This document shows, piece by piece, positions 1 to 8,053 of a DNA stretch of 64,000 nucleotides (positions are counted from its first letter, which is position 1; every line of letters starts with the position of its first letter). Below the pieces are notes generated by a model. The model saw only the letters and a list, made by a program, of their open reading frames with translations. It was not told the origin of the DNA and searched no databases. The DNA is taken from assembly GCF_021531695.1 (NCBI RefSeq), contig NZ_JADYUI010000011.1, forward strand, positions 1 to 64,000, in the 5' to 3' direction. The position numbers and the translations under genes were made by a program. Origin of the DNA: Roseburia hominis (lineage in GTDB: Bacteria > Bacillota > Clostridia > Lachnospirales > Lachnospiraceae).

Positions 1-570
1 AGATAGCGAAAAGCCAGTGCACTTGTTTCATGCCGCATTGGTGTCTTTCGCAGAAAGACGGGAAATAACCATGACGCTTACCTTTCGCACGTCAAAGTAC
101 AGATTACCGCCTCCAGAAAAGATATTTATCTGGTGCTTGTTTATGGTATTACCGAACACCCGATGATGCTTGCCACCAATAAAGAAATCAAATCCAAAGA
201 CGATGTAATCCGGGTGGCAAGAATATATTTCTCACGCTGGAAAATTGAAGAATATTTCCGCTGCAAAAAGCAGATGTTCCGGTTTGAAAATTTTCGGGTA
301 AGAAATCTTGCTGCAATCAATGCACTAAATTTTTATATCACCTTATGCATGGCATTCCTGGCTATGATCTCAATGGAATCCGAAAGCAATGCACTTAAGG
401 TTTCAATTATAAAATCAGCAAATCCGGTAAAGGAAAAAGTTTTCTTTTGCTATTACCGGCTGGCAAAAGGCATCTCAGGCATACTGTCGTATGCAAAAGA
501 AGGCGTCAGGCTATGGTTCCGGACAAAACGTCCCGCATACCGTCAACTCTGCCTTAAGCTGGCTGTTTAA
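1..570 (+). mobile_element. IS4-type transposase, C-terminal part (truncated or frameshifted)
   Basis: The C-terminal part of a DDE transposase is readable to the stop at 568-570. It carries the IS4-family signature Y-x2-R-x3-E-x6-K (YFSRWKIEEYFRCKK), so the last catalytic Glu is present. The 5' part lies outside the window. In the transposase frame a TAG sits at 4-6, while frame 2 at the very start reads plausible protein, so a frameshift near 50-70 is likely and the copy is probably dead. Downstream, CCCAAAGT (591-598) faces ACTTTGGG (678-685) around an inner CTGCCATT/AATGGCAG hairpin (641-671), which may be the IS right end. The IS4 assignment is firm at fold level; the exact IS is not identified. 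Confidence 0.8.
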
Positions 571-1019
571 ATAGATATAAGAATACGTCTCCCAAAGTCC
601 GGTTCCGGCGGGGCTTATTAAAGTGCCTCTAATCACAGGACTGCCATTCTATATTTTAAAAAAAATGGCAGATTGGTACTTTGGGAAGATTTAATCACTT
701 TTGAATTACAGTTTGCGGAAACTCAAGAGATATTACCTGTGGGAAATGTAACAGGGAAATTGTGGTTCTTGTGGACGAAGAGAGGGTCATGGTTTTGGAG
801 AACAGAAGAGGTTCTGAAAAGGACGGAAGAGCCGGGCAGGTTCGTGTGAGCGTTCAGAAAAGCAAGGAACCGGGGAAAATGAAACCCATGAAAAGAGCTG
901 CAAATTATTAAAATCAAATAAGTGAGATAGCAGTTGAACCGTCAGATTTGGCAGGAACCATCAGAGCCGGCACTGCGTATCAAGAGTTTGTAACGAGCTG
1001 GAATTAGCATAGAACTATT
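571..1019. other. Intergenic stretch with possible gene debris
   Basis: No convincing gene. It holds the nested inverted repeats at 591-685 and an open 57-codon stretch at 738-911 (+) that begins with C-x2-C and has no start codon. That stretch may be the tail of a lost gene or chance. Confidence 0.3.
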
Positions 1020-1118
1020 AGGAGCCGACAAAACGGAAATAGAGCCAGGTGGCATATTAGCTACCGGTCTTATTGGTATTCGTTTTGTCGACTCCTTTAT
1101 TGCGTCTGTTTCCGTTTT
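1020..1118. repeat. Overlapping inverted repeats upstream of the Xre gene
   Basis: A 16-base arm at 1020-1035 (AGGAGCCGACAAAACG) pairs with 1081-1096 with a single mismatch across a 45-nt loop. A second pair, AAAACGGAAA (1030-1039) and TTTCCGTTTT (1109-1118), overlaps the first, so the two structures exclude each other. The loop also has GGTGGC facing GCTACC. This could be an operator of the downstream regulator or a switching leader RNA; no function is proven. Confidence 0.5.
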
Positions 1119-1139
1119 GCTCCGGAAATGGAGAGAAAG

Positions 1140-1457
1140 ATGGAAAAGACACTTGGAATGCGAATTAAAGAATGTAGAATGAAGATGGGAATGACACAGG
1201 ATGAGTTGGCAGAGGCACTTTTGACAAAGAAGTCTACAATATCTGCTTATGAGAACGATAAGATTGATATCAAGATTAGTATATTAAAGCAGATTGCAGC
1301 ATTACTCGGTACAACGGTTGCTTACCTGGCAGACGGTGAGAAAACAGAAATCGGTGAAGATGTGATGCAGGTGGCATTACTGCTACAGGGAATGCAGAAT
1401 GAGGAACTTAGGAAAGTTGCTATGGAGCAGGTGAAGTTGTTGGCTGGAGTCAAATAA
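1140..1457 (+). CDS. Xre-family helix-turn-helix regulator
   Basis: A small DNA-binding repressor-like protein of about 105 aa. Residues 1-60 form a typical Cro/C1 HTH (GMTQDELAEALLTKKSTISAYEN pattern, with a Q in the first turn and a Ser/Thr-rich recognition helix). The acidic C-terminal tail probably dimerises. The ATG at 1140 is preferred over 1128 because GGAGAG at 1130-1135 lies just in front of it. It sits between the IS remnant and the AbiE operon, with inverted repeats on both sides, so it may control itself or the neighbouring toxin-antitoxin genes. The regulated promoter is inferred, not shown. Confidence 0.85.
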   Translation: MEKTLGMRIKECRMKMGMTQDELAEALLTKKSTISAYENDKIDIKISILKQIAALLGTTVAYLADGEKTEIGEDVMQVALLLQGMQNEELRKVAMEQVKLLAGVK

Positions 1458-1522
1458 GAGATAATAATTTGGGTATCTGGTTGATGGGGATGAGAATGAT
1501 ATAGCCCCTGAGATAATGCAAG

Positions 1523-1554
1523 TTGATACAAAATCATAATACTTTTTGTATCAA
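1523..1554. repeat. Perfect 11-bp inverted repeat between Xre and AbiE genes
   Basis: TTGATACAAAA (1523-1533) and TTTTGTATCAA (1544-1554) are perfect complements with a 10-nt loop. The arms are AT-rich with no T-tract, which suits an operator better than a terminator. It lies 50 bases upstream of the AbiE -35 box. Confidence 0.55.
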
Positions 1555-1604
1555 GTTGATTTTAGACGAATGTCTTCGTTTATTTTGAAAAAAATAAAAA
1601 AGAG

Positions 1605-1640
1605 TTTACTTTCTCGCTTTTGAATTGTATAATTAAAGCG
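1605..1640 (+). promoter_or_regulatory. AbiE operon promoter with flanking inverted repeat
   Basis: TTTACT (1605-1610), a 17-nt spacer and a perfect TATAAT (1628-1633). CGCTTT (1615-1620) and AAAGCG (1635-1640) form an inverted repeat around the -10 box. AbiEi antitoxins are known to repress their own operons through repeats at the promoter; that this repeat is the site is inferred. Confidence 0.7.
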
Positions 1641-1667
1641 TGGAAGTAAAGTGCAGAGGTGAATAAA

Positions 1668-2267
1668 ATGACAAAAAAGGAAAAAATTGAAAAATTAATT
1701 GAAAAATATAACGGTTATCTTATTACCTCTTTGGTGTGTAGTGAAGATATTTCTAAGACCTATGTTGCAAAATATATTAAGGAACACGGTATGGAGAAAG
1801 TCTCAAGAGGCGTATATATAACAGATGATGTGTGGCCGGATGAGTTGTTCGTTTTGCAGCAAAGAAATGGTGCGATTATTTATTCCGGAGAAACAGCACT
1901 ATATTTGCACGGTTTGACAGATAGGGAATATTCATCTGTGTGTGTTACTGTGCCACAAGGATATAATGCGAGTCATCTAAAGGACAATGATTTTGATGTT
2001 TCGGTGAAATATGCTGCACCGGATTTATATAAAATAGGAATTTGTGAGATTGCATCCAGCAGTGGAAATTTGGTTAAGGTTTACGATAAGGAGCGTTGCA
2101 TTTGCGATTTGATAATGAATCGTAATAAGTATGAAGTACAAGTATTTCAAACGGCTATCAAGGAATATATGTCGTCGAAGGACAAAAAGCTATCGCAGCT
2201 GATTGTATATGCGGATATCATGGGAATTCGAGATGAAGTGATGAAGTACGTGGAGGTGTTAGTGTGA
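1668..2267 (+). CDS. AbiEi-type antitoxin / transcriptional regulator
   Basis: Antitoxin and autorepressor of a type IV toxin-antitoxin system. The N-terminal winged helix (about residues 1-60, with the ...GYLITSLV...VAKYIKEHGMEKVSRGVYI pattern) is followed by the AbiEi C-terminal domain with the family-typical SGETALYLHGL and ERCICDLI motifs. Length 199 aa is normal. The ATG at 1668 has AGAGGTG six bases upstream; an in-frame GTG at 1659 lacks such a site. The stop overlaps the toxin start by 4 nt (GTGTGA), so the two proteins are translationally coupled. A second, more diverged AbiEi lies at 8054-8644. Confidence 0.9.
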   Translation: MTKKEKIEKLIEKYNGYLITSLVCSEDISKTYVAKYIKEHGMEKVSRGVYITDDVWPDELFVLQQRNGAIIYSGETALYLHGLTDREYSSVCVTVPQGYNASHLKDNDFDVSVKYAAPDLYKIGICEIASSSGNLVKVYDKERCICDLIMNRNKYEVQVFQTAIKEYMSSKDKKLSQLIVYADIMGIRDEVMKYVEVLV

Positions 2268-3106
2268 TTAGTTCATCAAGACAATTAAAAGATAAAGTGA
2301 GAAATATTTCGGACGGAAACAGTAATAAAGCGTCTACGCTAATTCGAAATTTTATGATGGAAAGATTTCTGGAAAGAGTATCTATATCATCATATCGAGA
2401 TAATTTTATTCTTAAGGGTGGGATGTTGGTAGCGTCAATTGTTGGTGTGGATATGCGAGCTACGATGGATATTGATACAACGGTAAAAGCATTACCACTA
2501 AATGAGGCTGATGTACAGAGGATAATTGAAGAAATTTGTAACATCCCGCTGGAAGATAATGTTAGCTTTCAAATTAAAAGCACAAGAACTATTATGGAAG
2601 AGTTTGATTACCCGGGCATTCGCGTAATGTTGGAAGCTACGTTGGACAGGATGCGTCAACCAATTAAAATCGATATTTCTACAGATGATGTAATCACACC
2701 AAAGGCAATAGAATACGACTATAAATTGATGTTTGAGGATAGAACGATTTCCGTTCTTACATATAACAAGGAAACATTGCTTGCTGAGAAAATGCAGACA
2801 ATAATAAATAGGGGAATCGCGAATACCAGATTAAGAGATTTTTATGATGTTTACAGTATCATGAACTTCTATGAAGAACAGATAGAGAAGCGGGTTTTAT
2901 ACGATGCATTTTCTGCTACCTGTGAAAAGAGGAAAACTATTTTTACCAAGGATGATATAGAAGCTACATTACATTTGATATCTGATGATTTACATATGGA
3001 AGAACTTTGGGAGCAGTTTAAAAAGAGCAATTTTTATGTAGGGGAACTAGAGTGGAAAAGTGTGATTGATTATGTAGAGAAAATAATGAAGAAGAATTTA
3101 CTATGA
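2264..3106 (+). CDS. AbiEii-type nucleotidyltransferase toxin
   Basis: Toxin of the AbiE pair, a nucleotidyltransferase of the AbiEii/AbiGii family; members inhibit growth and give phage abortive infection, some by adding nucleotides to tRNA. Motif I is intact: KGGMLVAS (GG52-53), then R65-x-T-x-D69-x-D71, the metal-binding residues. A conserved Lys/Asp block follows (KIDIS about residue 142, KETLLAEKMQTII, RLRDFYDVY). It starts with GTG overlapping the antitoxin stop, with GGAGG about 10 bases upstream. 280 aa is full length. A weak hairpin terminator follows at 3216-3245. Confidence 0.9.
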   Translation: MISSSRQLKDKVRNISDGNSNKASTLIRNFMMERFLERVSISSYRDNFILKGGMLVASIVGVDMRATMDIDTTVKALPLNEADVQRIIEEICNIPLEDNVSFQIKSTRTIMEEFDYPGIRVMLEATLDRMRQPIKIDISTDDVITPKAIEYDYKLMFEDRTISVLTYNKETLLAEKMQTIINRGIANTRLRDFYDVYSIMNFYEEQIEKRVLYDAFSATCEKRKTIFTKDDIEATLHLISDDLHMEELWEQFKKSNFYVGELEWKSVIDYVEKIMKKNLL

Positions 3107-3215
3107 TTTATATAAGAACTATGAATATCGCACCCAACCGCCTGGACAGGGCGGAAACAGCAAAATATATGGTAACATATATGGAATATGTCGGAGTGAA
3201 ATAGAATTTATGTAG

Positions 3216-3245
3216 AAGGACAATCAGAAATGGTTGTCTTTTTTT
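3216..3245 (+). terminator. Rho-independent terminator after the AbiE operon
   Basis: GACAATC (3219-3225) pairs with GGTTGTC (3232-3238), extended by A-T pairs, and a run of seven T follows. A 27-codon open stretch (3121-3204) lies just before it and looks like leftover coding sequence. Confidence 0.7.
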
Positions 3246-3399
3246 ATGGAGTTAGAAGATTAAAGTCCATTCCCACTGTACTTTTTGTCCATTCTTTGGG
3301 GAACGACTTAATCCATAGAAAGCCGTAGAATACTATTTGTAAGGGAGAGCAAAACCGGTTTCGCTGATGCTTACGTCAAATTCAGTTAAGGAGGATTCG

Positions 3400-3960
3400 A
3401 TGGTGGCAAAGGCAAGTATTATTGAGATTTACGCAAGGTCAGATGCTGCCGGAAGGGTGGATATCATCTGTAAGAATTAATCCAATTTTATTGGAATCGT
3501 AGATGGCTACACGGAAGGGCTTCGCTACATGATTGAGAGTGAAAAAGCTTATAACCGAAAGAAAAATCATGGAGATCTGGGAGTACGGGTGCAGACATCG
3601 GGCATTCATAGCGATATTACGGCGGATACGGCAATCAGTAATGTCATCACCCGAGACGCGATTATTGCCTGTGATTTTTCCGGAGATGTACTGGAAGGTG
3701 TTGACCGTGGCGAAAAATATCGGAAGGATGCATACACGCTTCGCAGAATGAGGGCAGATTATGAACTTTTCAATCAACAGCTGTGTATTCTGGGAAGAAA
3801 CGAATTGAGAATATTCAGAGGGTATCTTTCCGGGGAGAAGGATATCGGAGAGATCGCAGAAGAGGAAGGAATTCAGTATGAATCCGCGGCACAGAGGGTA
3901 AGACGTGCAAAGGTAAAGATCAAGGTTCAGATGGTTGGATTTCTGGAAGGAATAGCGTAG
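3400..3960 (+). pseudogene. ICE regulator (sigma-70 region-4 / ArpU-like) with in-frame stop
   Basis: A strong site (AAGGAGG) precedes the ATG at 3400. The frame runs 26 codons, meets TAA at 3478-3480, and continues in the same frame, open to 3960. The downstream part (143 aa from an ATG at 3529 with no good ribosome site) ends in a sigma-factor-like HTH (ELRIFRGYLSGEKDIGEIAEEEGIQYESAAQRVRRAKVKIK), as in small regulators next to Tn916-type xis/int genes. The intact gene would be about 186 aa. I read it as a nonsense mutation, perhaps CAA to TAA. Restart at 3529 might still make a C-terminal HTH protein. Confidence 0.7.
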
Positions 3961-3972
3961 GAGGAAATAGAA

Positions 3973-4200
3973 ATGTCAAGAGCAAGAATAGAAGTACCAC
4001 AGTTAGAGAATATGGTAGGAGCAGGAAAAAAGAAATTTGTCAGATATGCAGAGGGAGCATCGCTCTACTCATTAGGATTACACACGTTTCAGGAGATCGC
4101 AAAGGAAGCAAATGCGGTGTACAAAGTGAAGCGCTGTGTGCTGGTAAACACGGAAAAAGTGGATGAATATCTGGAAAATTTCTGTGAGTGCCAAAACTGA
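3973..4200 (+). CDS. Xis-like DNA-binding protein (DUF6462 type)
   Basis: A 75-aa protein with the arrangement of small excisionase-like proteins found in front of Lachnospiraceae Tn916-type integrases: a basic N-terminus, KKFVRYAEGASLYSLGLHTFQEIAKEANAVYKVKRCVLVNTEKVDEYL, i.e. a MerR-like winged helix with an initial Y/G-rich helix. GGAGG at 3959-3964 lies upstream of the ATG. It is followed by a terminator hairpin and then the integrase. Its role in directing Int toward excision is inferred from family and position. Confidence 0.75.
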   Translation: MSRARIEVPQLENMVGAGKKKFVRYAEGASLYSLGLHTFQEIAKEANAVYKVKRCVLVNTEKVDEYLENFCECQN

Positions 4201-4272
4201 AAAATCCATAGAAATACAAATAAGTCCATAGCCGAGAAAAATGTTTGGAATGGATAAAAACGGATTGCAAAT

Positions 4273-4329
4273 GAGGAATAGCCCGGATTATAATAGATAT
4301 GAATCGGCTGTTCCTCTTTGATTAAGGAG
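4273..4329 (+). terminator. Hairpin between Xis-like gene and integrase
   Basis: GAGGAATAGCC (4273-4283) pairs with GGCTGTTCCTC (4316-4326), one G-T wobble, followed by TTT. It would separate int transcription from the upstream genes, as seen between xis and int in other integrative elements. Confidence 0.6.
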
Positions 4330-4337
4330 GAATTACG

Positions 4338-5567
4338 ATGGCTGCAAAGGCTAGAAAAGATAAAAAAGGATATGCATTGAGGACCGGAGAATGCCAGAGA
4401 AAGGATGGCAGATACTCCTATTCTTATACCGACAGAGGCGGTGTGAGACATTCCATTTATGCTAAGACGCTGGTAGATCTGCGTGCAAGGGAGAAGACCC
4501 TGCAGAGAGCGTATGATGAAGGAATTGATCCGGTAAAAGCCGCAAGGCTTACAATTAATGACATGTACGACCGGTATATCAGCCAGAAGTTTGATCTGAA
4601 GGAAACAACCAGGTCAAATTACAAGTACATGTACAATCATTTTGTAAGAGATACCTTTGGAAAGCAGAAACTGCAGAGTGTGAGATTTTCAGATGTGAAG
4701 CAGTTCTACATCAGCATTTTGAAAGAGGACAAGATGAAAGCGAATACACTGGAGAGTATCCATACACAGCTTCATCCTGCATTCCAGATGGCAGTAAGAG
4801 ACGGACTGATTCGAATGAATCCCTCAGATGGTGTGATGGCAGAAATCAAGAAGAGCAAGCTTTGGGAGAAACCGAAGAGACATGCGCTTACTGTCCCACA
4901 GCAGAAGGCATTTATGGATTTCCTGAAAGAAGATAAAGATTATGAGGGATGGCTTCCGGTAATTACGGTACTGCTTGGTACCGGCATGAGAATTGGAGAA
5001 TGTTTGGGACTTCGCTGGGAGGATCTGGATTTTAAGAATCGCATGATCAGCGTGAATCACAATCTGACAGACAGACCGGATGATAATGGTAAGTGTGGGA
5101 AACACATTCAGTCTCCGAAGACTGCAGCAGGTAACAGGACAATCCCGATGATTGAAGAAGTGTTTCAGGCATTTCTGACAGAGTATGAGATCCAGAGCTG
5201 CCTAGGATTCTGTGAGGAAGAGATTGACGGATATTCCGGTTTCGTATTCTCCACATCGCGTCATACTGTGTATAGCGCAGCGGCAGTTAACAATGCAATC
5301 CACAGAGCAGTTTCTGCATATAATAAGAAGGAGACGGCTCGTGCCATGAAGGAAGACAGAGAAGCATTACTCCTTCCGGACTTCTCTGCCCACAATCTGC
5401 GTCATACTTTTTGTACCCGTTTCTGTGAAAATGAGACAAACCTGAAAGTGATCCAGGATATCATGGGTCATGCCGATATCAGCACCACGATGGATATTTA
5501 TGCTGAGGCAACGGAAGAAACGAAGAAAAAAGTACTGACAAATCTGGAAGGAAAGATTATAATATAG
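4338..5567 (+). CDS. int: Tyrosine recombinase (Tn916-type integrase)
   Basis: Integrase catalysing site-specific insertion and excision of the element. It has an N-terminal arm-binding AP2-like domain (about 1-60), a SAM-like core-binding domain (about 70-165) and a C-terminal catalytic domain. Catalytic residues are present: Arg218 (GTGMRIGE), His352-x2-Arg355 (HNLRH), His378 (MGHADIS) and nucleophile Tyr388. AAGGAGG lies 7 bases before the ATG. 409 aa is normal for the Tn916 Int family. Putative arm-type repeats follow at 5899-5917. No conjugation genes accompany it, so this is the end of an integrated element whose remainder is missing or rearranged. Confidence 0.93.
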   Translation: MAAKARKDKKGYALRTGECQRKDGRYSYSYTDRGGVRHSIYAKTLVDLRAREKTLQRAYDEGIDPVKAARLTINDMYDRYISQKFDLKETTRSNYKYMYNHFVRDTFGKQKLQSVRFSDVKQFYISILKEDKMKANTLESIHTQLHPAFQMAVRDGLIRMNPSDGVMAEIKKSKLWEKPKRHALTVPQQKAFMDFLKEDKDYEGWLPVITVLLGTGMRIGECLGLRWEDLDFKNRMISVNHNLTDRPDDNGKCGKHIQSPKTAAGNRTIPMIEEVFQAFLTEYEIQSCLGFCEEEIDGYSGFVFSTSRHTVYSAAAVNNAIHRAVSAYNKKETARAMKEDREALLLPDFSAHNLRHTFCTRFCENETNLKVIQDIMGHADISTTMDIYAEATEETKKKVLTNLEGKIII

Positions 5568-5948
5568 AAGTAAAGATTTTTGAGATGTATTTTTGTGAAC
5601 GATGTGTCTTTTTCATTCGATTGGATTGATTTGGATACGTATGGCTCAATTCGTGATAGTTTCCGTGGAGCGAAGATGATATGCTCTATGGACGTACACG
5701 AGACAACAGTTTCTCCTTGCACCAAGGAGTTCGGTGGACAGTTCCACCGCAAATGAGTTCATTTCAGTAGCATTCGGTACAGTTGGGCGACCTTCAGTGG
5801 ATAGGATTTAGAAGTAATCCCGACGATGAAGTCATTGGACAAATAAAATGGCTTAAATAGGGCATTTACAAGCGATTTAGAAGGCTAATATTAGTGTTTT
5901 ACGACAGAGTTACGACAAATAATGAGCCTTGATATAGTGAAAAATTAA
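5568..5948. repeat. Element end: tandem hairpins and integrase arm-type repeats
   Basis: Non-coding. Two small perfect hairpins stand in tandem: CTCCTT/AAGGAG (5713-5729) and CGGTGGA/TCCACCG (5732-5749). Further on, TTACGACA occurs twice (5899-5906 and 5910-5917), 11 bp apart, the spacing expected of integrase arm sites near an element end. The exact att core is not determinable from one end. Confidence 0.5.
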
Positions 5949-5988
5949 GACATCATTACTTATAGATGTAAGTAGTGGTGTCTTTTTT
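5949..5988 (+). terminator. Strong rho-independent terminator
   Basis: GACATCATTACTT (5949-5961) pairs with AAGTAGTGGTGTC (5970-5982), two G-T wobbles, 8-nt loop, then six T. Confidence 0.85.
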
Positions 5989-6122
5989 GTGCAATGAATT
6001 AGTAAAAATAATTGACTATAAACTAGATGTTTTATTGGACGGAATATATTTCTTAGAATATGTTTTCGATAAATGGAAATGATAAGTCTGTAAATATTAA
6101 GCAGATAAGAAAGGATATTTTC

Positions 6123-7562
6123 ATGGAAGAAATCATAAAACAGTTAAGAAAGGAATTTAATAGAATCGGCGATAATCGACAGGAAAGTAATATAAGATTG
6201 CATATCATAGAAAATACTTTTATGAATTACTACGGGTATGATTTAAGCAAGTGTATTGAAGAAAAGTCTGTACCAAAAGGAATGTGTGATGTATTTATTC
6301 CTACCATTAGAAATGAAGCTCTAATTATTGAGGTTAAAAATGGGAAGAAACCTATAGATGTTAATGCTATTGTACAAGTTCAGCGTTATGTAACAAGTGA
6401 AGGGCAAAGATTTGCCATTTTAAGTAACGGATATGAATATCTGTTGCTGGATTTTAATATAAAGCCAGCAAATAACAGAAAGAACAAGTTTGGTGGATAT
6501 GTTGTTTTTTGGTTTGACATATTTAAAGCAAGACAAAAGGGTTTTACAGAATTAAGATATTTTAAGTATCTAAGTTTTGAAAATTTGTATAGAAACGAAT
6601 CAACACAATTTTTTTGTGATGTTGCACAGTATAGGGAATGGAAGTATGAGCAGAATCTTAAAGATGATTCATGGAATGACTATCGTTGTAGCTTATATCA
6701 GTTTTTTGATTTTTATGCAAAGAAAGTACCATATAAAGCGTCCTATGAGATTGTTGGCAAAAAGGCATATGAAAGTTTAGGAATGAATGTTTTTAACGAT
6801 TTTATAAAAGAATGTAAAAGAAACAAAGGAAATAGTTCAAGTAAAACTATAAAGAACAATTTTTCGCATATATATGGTATGTTGGACGAGATGAAAAAGC
6901 ATGGAAAAATAGGTTATATTAGCTTGAGCGACAGTAGAAAAGAAAATCTTATGGAATATGAGGAAACTGAATTAAGGAAAACACCTGTAGTAATAAGTAC
7001 AAAAGATATACAAATGATATTAAGGCACATGACAAATAAGAGAAAATCAATTAGAGATACAGTAGTTGTTTTGTTAACAATTTCTCTAGGGTTGGAGCGT
7101 TCACAACTTCTAAAATTACGATGGGATGATTTTGATAAAGGATATAAGAATATTTTGATTAAGAGAAGAAGAATAGAATTACCTCCAATTTTACAAACAT
7201 ATCTCTTAAAATTGCATGAAGAAAACACGAGATTGAAAATAAAATCTCCTTATATCTTTCAAGTATACTATCAAAAAGAATTCAGACCGATGAGAGAATG
7301 GAATATAAATGATATTTTTGATGATTTGGCACAGATAACTCACGATAGTAAATGGAAAGATTATTCACCACAGTTTGTAAGAAATTGTTTGATAAGAACA
7401 CTGTTTTTTGCAGGATATTCATTAGAGGATATTATGTATATTACAGGAATCAATATTAAGAATATTTCAAAATATATCTCTATGGATGAACTACTACAAA
7501 GAAGAAGCAATAAAATAAATTGGAAACCATTATTTGATGGATTATTATGTGAATCGAAATAA
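6123..7562 (+). CDS. PD-(D/E)XK nuclease domain fused to a degenerate tyrosine-recombinase domain
   Basis: A 479-aa protein with two parts. Residues about 1-150 resemble the HsdR N-terminal nuclease domain: Glu30, Asp56 (CDVFIP), Glu70-x-Lys72 (LIIEVKNG) and a following VQVQRY, i.e. the D-x13-E-x-K core with its Q/Y helix. Residues about 180-475 resemble a phage-integrase SAM-like plus catalytic fold (SLGLERSQLLKLRWDDFD, then SPQFVRNCLIRTLFFAGYSLEDIMYITG), but the usual Arg, His and His are altered (E325/R326, Q417, I443) while R420 and Tyr451 remain. The recombinase half is therefore probably DNA-binding only. The ATG at 6123 has AAAGGA seven bases upstream; an ATG at 6060 has none. Very AT-rich, beside integrase and AbiE genes, so probably acquired. 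A defence or element-control role is conjecture. Confidence 0.75.
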   Translation: MEEIIKQLRKEFNRIGDNRQESNIRLHIIENTFMNYYGYDLSKCIEEKSVPKGMCDVFIPTIRNEALIIEVKNGKKPIDVNAIVQVQRYVTSEGQRFAILSNGYEYLLLDFNIKPANNRKNKFGGYVVFWFDIFKARQKGFTELRYFKYLSFENLYRNESTQFFCDVAQYREWKYEQNLKDDSWNDYRCSLYQFFDFYAKKVPYKASYEIVGKKAYESLGMNVFNDFIKECKRNKGNSSSKTIKNNFSHIYGMLDEMKKHGKIGYISLSDSRKENLMEYEETELRKTPVVISTKDIQMILRHMTNKRKSIRDTVVVLLTISLGLERSQLLKLRWDDFDKGYKNILIKRRRIELPPILQTYLLKLHEENTRLKIKSPYIFQVYYQKEFRPMREWNINDIFDDLAQITHDSKWKDYSPQFVRNCLIRTLFFAGYSLEDIMYITGINIKNISKYISMDELLQRRSNKINWKPLFDGLLCESK

Positions 7563-8000
7563 TGTGCTGATAGAACAGAAAGATATTATATTCTATTTTA
7601 TTTGTATAGGATGTGATATCTTTTTTGCGTGTCGGGATGGTTTACATTTATGATGGCAGCAGTCTTTTTCTGAAAGGATATATCTGATAGATTCATACAT
7701 AGTGTGAATTTGGGAAGTATCGAAGTGATATATATTATTGTTTCATACGACTTTTCTGCAATGATTACCGAACTTGGTCGAAAAATGCTACCGAACTCAT
7801 TACCGGACACAGAATACTATTTTTTTATTGTGTTGTTCGTTATGCTTATATATTCTTTTAGAACCATATTTATATATTAACTGAATGTGTATCAGATGGG
7901 GAATTTCCATGGTCAAATGAAAAACTAAATTCCAGTTCAAACTGATTTGACCCAGTAGTTTCGATTTTAAGCAACTTTTTGAAAATCATAATGAATTGTA
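7563..8000. other. Intergenic region without recognisable gene
   Basis: Contains a weak hairpin (AAAGATAT near 7580 with ATATCTTT near 7615, then T residues) that may end transcription of the nuclease-recombinase gene. Nothing else was recognised. Confidence 0.4.
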
Positions 8001-8037
8001 TTTACTTTAGCACTAATTTAATTTACAATATTAGCAC
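8001..8037 (+). promoter_or_regulatory. Promoter of orphan AbiEi with TTAGCAC repeats
   Basis: TTTACT (8001-8006), 17-nt spacer, TACAAT (8024-8029). TTAGCAC occurs at 8007-8013 and 8031-8037, flanking the -10 box, and may be the AbiEi operator. The -35 hexamer and spacing match the other AbiE promoter at 1605. Confidence 0.65.
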
Positions 8038-8053
8038 GAAAGGAAGTAATACA

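Noticed and set aside
738-911. Open 57-codon stretch with C-x2-C as a small zinc-ribbon gene
   Set aside because: No start codon or ribosome site and no family match; treated as debris.
4089-4451. Long open frame on the minus strand across the Xis-like gene and integrase start
   Set aside because: It lies opposite well-supported genes, lacks a ribosome site and reads as low-complexity hydrophobic/Ser-rich protein.
8007-8037. TTAGCAC repeats considered as CRISPR-like or as a CIRCE half-site
   Set aside because: Only two short copies in direct orientation around a -10 box; no spacer array, and the second CIRCE half is missing, so operator repeats are the better reading.
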